64,000 bases of DNA from Eulemur rufifrons (Eukaryota; Chordata; Mammalia; Primates; Lemuridae): the NCBI RefSeq assembly GCF_041146395.1, contig NC_090984.1, forward strand, positions 84,269,114 to 84,333,113. Reading direction: 5' to 3'. How positions within the stretch are numbered: position 1 is the first letter of the stretch; each line of letters opens with the position of its first letter. The translations under genes and the position numbers were made by a program. Shown here piece by piece: positions 58,966 through 64,000 of this stretch. The notes beneath the pieces were generated by a model, which was not told the origin of the DNA, ran no database searches, and saw only the letters and a list, made by a program, of their open reading frames with translations.

Positions 58966-59545
58966 TATGGTCAAATGGCTAGAATCCAACCTAGGAAGCA
59001 CCCAGCATGCCTTCCCCTGGACAGAGATGAGTCAGGACAGCACCAGGCAAGCCCTGGAATGAAGCCAAGTTCTGGGACCAAGGGTACACACAGGTGACAG
59101 GGCTCAGGAATGCAGGGTCAGCAGTAGTGCCATATCACATATTCTGCCAAGAACCTTCCTTATTGCCCAAGCTATTGTTACTAACCACAGAAATGGAGAA
59201 ACAGCAGGCATTTATTTCCTACTACATTTCTAAAAGTGACAAAATTTAAAGCACTGTTCTGTTACTCTGCAGTCATGATTTGCTATTAGTATTAAAGGGA
59301 AATGCCTTTAATACTATATTCTACAGTATTCTTTAAAAAGGTGGGTAGGGTTCAAAATCCAAAAATGGAAACCAGAGCTCTGAAAGGATCACAGTCTGCC
59401 CGAGAAGGATGCTGTAATGCACACTTATTGTGTGTGCCTGGCCAGCACCCATTGCCCCCTCTTCTGTACTAACATCCTGGATTTTCATTTGGGTACCACT
59501 CCCCTCCCCCACCTAAGTCCTTTTGGTCCTCATAGGATTGATGTC
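58966..59545. other. Unique DNA
   Basis: No repeat or gene recognised. Confidence 0.5.
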
Positions 59546-59900
59546 CATTCGCAGACTCCAAGAACAAGCACATGATCCAGACTTTCACAATTAGCATATT
59601 CCACACCTCTGGTGATAGCTATTGGTTCAGGGATGGCAAGTGAACTGAACTGGCCCAATCAAGAGCTGATCTGAGAGTCTGCATTGGAATATCAGGAAAG
59701 AAAAGGTCTCCTGGTAGAATTGGATTTGTCAGGGAATATCCAGATTTGTCAGGGCCCACTTCATGGAGGAAATTGGCTACATTATTTGCACCTCTAGATC
59801 CTTTCATGCCAAAAGTCCCACCCCTAGACTTTTCAGGTATGTGAACCCAGGGTTGCTTTTTTTTTTTTCCCCTAAGCCTGTTCAGATTAGAATTTTTGTC
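59546..59900. mobile_element. Probable ancient repeat, family not assigned
   Basis: 'agcacatgatccagactttc', 'gctattggttcagggatggc' and gaactggcccaatcaagagc match a widespread old mammalian repeat with paired CCAAT/ATTGG words. The word gatttgtcaggg is repeated (59724 and 59743). It explains the 98-codon minus-strand frame at 59619-59915. A T-run lies at 59857-59869. Confidence 0.45.
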
Positions 59901-60098
59901 AATTAGGGAAAACATTCTGACTAATTGAAAGTCACATGTAGCTCGAAGGCCATCAATCTTGTCACCAATTTACACTTAAAGTGAACTAATTTTGTGAGCA
60001 TGGTACATGAATGGGAATAGAATTGGGATGAAAGAAGATAAATTGGTCCTTAACTCATGGGCAGGACTAAAGGACTAATGATAATGAGCAGAAAAGGA

Positions 60099-60127
60099 GC
60101 TAAAAACAAAACAAAACAAAACAAAAA
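60099..60127 (+). repeat. (AAAAC)n simple repeat
   Basis: Four to five copies of aaaac/acaaa. Confidence 0.95.
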
Positions 60128-61534
60128 ATCTACCTACATGAAGGTAGAAACAAATGGGTAAGAGTCAGCAAAAGACAATAAAACTGTAACATGCACTTCC
60201 ACTCTCTGGAAAATAGAAAAAAATTAAATATGAGAATAGAGGCTTAGCAAGTAAATGTGTTCCTGCTCAAGGTGTGGGGGAGAGAGAGTTAGAAGGGGCT
60301 AAATTTCTAAAAGAGGCAAGGAGACTAGAGTGGGATAGGAAAATAACAAAGTGTTTCTGTGCGGGGTGTATTTGGGACAACATTCAGCAGGAGAATTTAA
60401 GTTAGGCAGTTAATTTAGTCTGTTGCTTAGTGGACAAACTTAGAAAATCCTATCCGAAATTATCATTACCAGCAAACATCCTATTTTCACAAGCACTATA
60501 GGAAAATTAGGAAAATAGCCAGCACAAAATTCACAATGCTAGAACCATTCATAACCAAGATGCCATGCTGACAGACAAAAGTAAAGAGAATTTAAACATA
60601 AAATTCTATTTTAATACAAAAAAATTAACTCCTTAAGTAAGCTCAGGCAAAGAAATAGTCTCTGTCCCCAAAGGTGAATTTTTTTAAATTCCATGTGACT
60701 CAGTAATATCTGCTTTTAAATTTCCTCATGAGCAACAATCAATAGATTGTATAATTCCATGTATCTCTTCAGGTGCCACACAATCAAATAAAAATAGATT
60801 AAATATAGGAAAAGCAAGAGCTGAAAGCCACTTATTTGGGTAATATATTCCAACTAGGAGTTCAGTTCAAGGCATAACTGTAGCTGGATGGCATGAAATA
60901 CCTTATTTAGATCTCAAGGACAAGTACTTAATTACAACAGAAAATAATATGAAGGAAAAAATAGTAACATTAAAGATACAGTATAAATAAAGACGTCAGA
61001 TAACTAGGACGAAAAATAAAGAAAACATATTAGTAGTATGGTGAAATTGTATTATATCCCTTTCAAATCCTTAAACTTCAAATATATTTGCTTTGTAAAT
61101 TTAGGAGTGACTCTAAGATGCGGCATAAGTTAATGTGCAGTAATTCTAAGTGATTGTGCTAACTACAACAGTATGTAAATTAAGAACTGGGCATCAGTGT
61201 GGGACTTCCTGATGGCTAACACAGGCATAGACTATAGGTATTTTCTTCTTTGGTCATTTCCTCTGCTCATTGATTACACTGTATTTTATTTGTGCCTCTT
61301 AGAGCCCTGTACACATTGTGTTACGGTCAGTTGTCCACATGGTCAGATGTGTCCCTGGACTATAAACTGTTCCAGAGCAAGAGTCACCTCTTCATATAAC
61401 ACATCTGAGTTTTTTCCACAATGGCTTCCATCTTAGTAGAGTTTAAGGGGAGAGAGAGGGCCTTTCAAAAAAGTTGATACTGTCCTTGAATAGAAATAAT
61501 ATAAATGCCATAAATATTCAGGTGTTATAGAAGT
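60128..61534. other. Unique AT-rich DNA, possible L2 scrap at 61,250-61,420
   Basis: The 79-codon frame at 61197-61436 has no domain. ctggactataaactgttcca with gagcaagagtcacctcttca resembles an L2 3' end. Confidence 0.4.
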
Positions 61535-61686
61535 CATATAGTCCTGGGTCAGTCCAAGTTCTGGCCTCTTCATTTATTGGCCAAGATATCTTGGGTTGGT
61601 CACTTAATCCCCTGCACAGCATTGTTCTCTCTAAAATTGGGATAAAGTTTACGCCTACCCTTCAGAGTTGTTAAAAGGATTTTATG
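61535..61686 (-). mobile_element. MIR SINE, antisense, cut by L1
   Basis: 'catttattggccaagatatc', ttgggttggtcacttaatcc, ctaaaattgggataaagttt and 'cagagttgttaaaaggattt' are complemented MIR. It stops at an L1 insertion. Confidence 0.8.
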
Positions 61687-61878
61687 TAACACCTATTGGG
61701 TGTCAGGCAGAAGTGTGGGGGAGGGGATGGGTGTATACATACATAATGAGTGCGATGCGCACTGTCTGGGGAATGGACACGCTTGAAGCTCTGACTGGGG
61801 GGCGGCGGCGGGCATGGGCAATATAAATAACCTAAACTTTTGTACACTCATAATATCCTGAAATAAAAAAAAAAAAAA
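61687..61878 (+). mobile_element. Strepsirrhine L1 3' end, 5'-truncated
   Basis: A G-rich stretch (ggggaggggatgggtg), then tgtatacatacataatgagt, a GGGG-rich tract and cctaaacttttgtacactca, taatatcctgaaat, A-tail. This is a strepsirrhine-type L1 3' UTR. A target duplication of 14 bases, aaaaggattttatg (61673-61686) against aaaaggatttcatg (61875-61888), agrees at 13 of 14 (the A's overlap the tail). Confidence 0.88.
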
Positions 61879-61888
61879 GGATTTCATG

Positions 61889-63135
61889 GGGATTTTCACA
61901 CGATGGTGGATTAGAAGCAGCCTGCACTTGCAGCTCTTGTAAAGAGGATCAAAAGTTGCAGGCAGATGTCCCCCCAGAGATGACTGTTCTTGGAGACAAC
62001 AAGGTAAAACTCCAGAGAAAGATAGGAGACATTCAGAGTGAATGAGAAGGTGACAAGGCAATTCATTCAGCCAGATGGAAGGGAGCTTTGGAGAGGCATT
62101 CACATGTGGGGATGGTCGGGAGGAGAGAGCCCTGGGGCTCCATGCTCAGCCTGCAGGCACTGTGGCCTGAGCAGCGAGGGCACCCCCACCACCACAGACC
62201 TCTGGACTGATCAGGGAGCTGCTTGGAGTCTATGCAGAGACATTGCACCAGAGAACAGGCACAGCAGGAATTTGGTGGCTACCAATTCAGGTTACTGCAA
62301 CTGACAACATTCTGAGCTCTCACGTACAGGGCACCAGGTCTGCACAGGGCTTGGATTTGCAGCAGAAGACTTTGCATCGCTCCTGCTGGGCCAGGGAAGG
62401 AGCAGGCACAGCAGACACTCCCACGTACCATGCCCTGTGACTAGGTGCTGAGCGTCCCTCCCCACTAACTTGGTATCTAAGCAGAGGGGGCACCACTGGT
62501 GCTATAGACACCACCTGAAAAGCCTTGAGGTGACTGCCTCAGTGGGACTGGGGCAGGAGGAGAAACCCAGCCACTCAGCAGCCCCAGCCCACAGCCCCAT
62601 TCCCCAAGACCCCCAACACTGCCGCCCACCCCCCATGGCTCCACTTCCACTGTTCCCGCACTTCTGGAGCCACCCCAGCCCATGTGCCTCCACCTCTGTG
62701 GTTTGCACACTATGGTCTGACCCCGCGGCCCTGCCCACGCAGCTCCAGCTCTGATGCTCCTGCTGTGCTAGGGTCCAAGACTGCCCACTAGGCTTCACAG
62801 CAGCTCCTGTGATTGCAGCTCCACCCCCTTGAGGCTCCACACTGCCCTGGGGACCTGAAGCTCTGTCCCTGTGGTTCCAGTGCTTTCAGAGGGCCTGCAA
62901 CTCTGCCTCCAAGATGCCAGCACTGCACCTAGACCCCAAGACACCACCCCCAAGTCTCCACCACAGCCGCTGGCACATGGAACTGTCCCAAGGTCCAATG
63001 CTCCCACCAGGGACCCCCACCTTGAGTCGTCATAACACCTGGACCTGGTTTGAGCAAATGCCCACAGCCCAGACACCCACAACCACTGACTAGATAGCCC
63101 CACCCAGCTGCCACTGTCGCCTCTGTGGGGAAACC
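61889..63135 (+). mobile_element. Probable L1 5' UTR, GC-rich
   Basis: It starts with cacacgatggtggattagaa, gcagcctgcac, which resembles L1 5' ends of the 'aagatggcggattagaagca' type. It then runs as about 1.2 kb of GC-rich, CpG-poor DNA. Ten or so overlapping frames on both strands (up to 136 codons) occur because the composition lacks TA. None has a domain. The identification rests on the start text and on the L1 ORF2 that follows in the same direction. Confidence 0.6.
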
Positions 63136-63598
63136 CCAGAGAGCTATGAAACACTAAGGAAAGAAATCACAGAGGACACAAACAAATATAAAAACATATC
63201 ATTCTCATAGATTGGCAGAATCGACATTGTTAAAATGCCCATACTACCCAAAGTGATTTACAGATTCAATGTAACCTCCATCAAAATACCAACACATACT
63301 TCACAGATCTAGAAAAAACAATTCTATGTTTTGTTTGGAATCAGAAAAGAGCCCGAATGGCCAAGACAATCTGAAGCAAAAAGAACAAATCTGGAGGCAT
63401 CACCAGACTTCAAACTGTACTACAATGCTATGGTAACCCAAACAGCATAGTATTAGTACAAAAATAGAGACATAGACCAATGGAACAAAAATAGAGAACC
63501 CAGATATCAAACCACCTACCTACAGCCAACAGATCTTTGACAAAGCAGACAACAATATACACTGGGGAAAAGAAGGGCTATTCAATAAATGGTGCTGA
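63136..63598 (+). mobile_element. L1 ORF2 late fragment, fused to the 5' UTR-like part
   Basis: It starts 'gaaacactaaggaaagaaat' and continues 'aaaatgcccatactacccaa', 'gaatcagaaaagagcccgaa' and 'acatagaccaatggaacaaa' to ataaatggtgct. ORF1 and at least 2 kb of ORF2 (endonuclease, most of reverse transcriptase) are missing between 63135 and 63136. The homology ends at 63598 with no 3' UTR or A-tail. Confidence 0.85.
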
Positions 63599-64000
63599 AT
63601 CAAGTTCAGTCAGGTTTCATGACCCAAGGTCCAGGGCCAGAGGTATGGCAGAACCTTTCCAAGGTCAAGGAAAGGCTACAGAAATGGTGGCCTCTTTTAA
63701 ATGTTTACATTTAACAAATCAATGCCTTTAATGGGGAAAAAAGGTCCAATGTATTATGACTGTGCTAGCCATAAGGTAATTACTTTTTTTTAATATCAAT
63801 TCAAAGTGCATCCAGGGCATGTGGTCTGACAGTAGGACACACATAGAAAGGTGTGTGATGAATCACTTCTACTTTCAGCTCTGTCTATCCTGATAACTGC
63901 AGGTATAACCTCACTTGGAGATAACATCAAAGGCTTAATTTGTGAGTGTGAGGTTTGATTCTGCAGTGCTCTGGCCTCACCCCGGGGATGGGCCTGGTTC
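63599..64000. other. Unique DNA to the window edge
   Basis: No repeat recognised. The 64-codon frame at 63537-63731 spans the L1/unique border and is not a gene. Confidence 0.5.

Noticed and set aside
62000..63120. CpG island or gene promoter
   Set aside because: GC is high but CpG dinucleotides are rare, and neighbouring text is L1. A promoter for an L1 5' UTR is possible in principle, but this copy is a remnant.
61693..63154. Cluster of open frames up to 136 codons on both strands
   Set aside because: They overlap in many frames in a GC-rich L1 5' UTR-like segment that is poor in TA and therefore in stops. No domain or consistent frame is visible.

Overview
The window looks like non-coding nuclear DNA from a strepsirrhine primate, most likely a lemur. 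It is AT-rich and dense in interspersed repeats. Three Alu copies (11.8, 20.1 and 34.9 kb) carry, between A-rich linker and right arm, the extra 'agaaattat..ggacaactaaaaatat' spacer that I associate with lemur-type Alus. A short L1 tail at 61.7 kb has a 3' UTR that also looks strepsirrhine. Older layers shared by all placental mammals are present as well: MIR, L2, MER5A, MER1, Tigger and other hAT elements, an MST-type LTR and L1M.

I found no exon, intact cellular gene, RNA gene, CRISPR array or CpG island. All open frames are 136 codons or shorter. Where I can explain them, they lie in repeats (L1, L2, MIR, Tigger) or in GA-rich or GC-rich sequence. The window is therefore best read as intergenic DNA or the inside of a long intron.

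Layout. 0-2.9 kb is mostly unique, with one small hAT MITE. 2.9-11.5 kb is a layered L1 block: old L1M/HAL1 pieces, then an L1M tail split by a younger twin-primed (5'-inverted) L1. 11.8-20.4 kb has a lemur Alu, MIR, a complete MER1-type hAT element, a complete 1.2-kb Tigger, MER5A pieces and a second lemur Alu. 19.8 and 22.0 kb share a 131-bp direct repeat. 22.2-27.8 kb holds another rearranged L1, an LTR-like repeat, L2 and L1M pieces. 28-35 kb is mainly unique, with an antisense L1 tail beside a perfect hairpin and a 21-bp tandem duplication, plus L2, MIR and a truncated lemur Alu. 35-38 kb is pyrimidine-rich and contains L2 remnants, followed by an older AluJ-type copy. 38.7-43.1 kb holds two MIRs that share an unexpected patch of sequence, with a repeat-free block between them. 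44.3-46.2 kb is L2 and L1M. 47.4-49.5 kb is the longest repeat-free stretch and the best candidate for conserved regulatory DNA. 50-56.7 kb is a nest of L1M, Tigger, LTR and hAT insertions. 57-61.7 kb is L2, MIR and MER5A fragments. 61.7-63.6 kb is a strepsirrhine L1 tail followed by an apparent GC-rich L1 5' UTR joined directly to late ORF2.

All family names come from recognition by eye, so the edges of old repeats are approximate (tens of bases) unless a target-site duplication is described. No gene cooperation or operon logic applies here. The main content is a stratified record of transposition with a few islands of possibly regulatory DNA.
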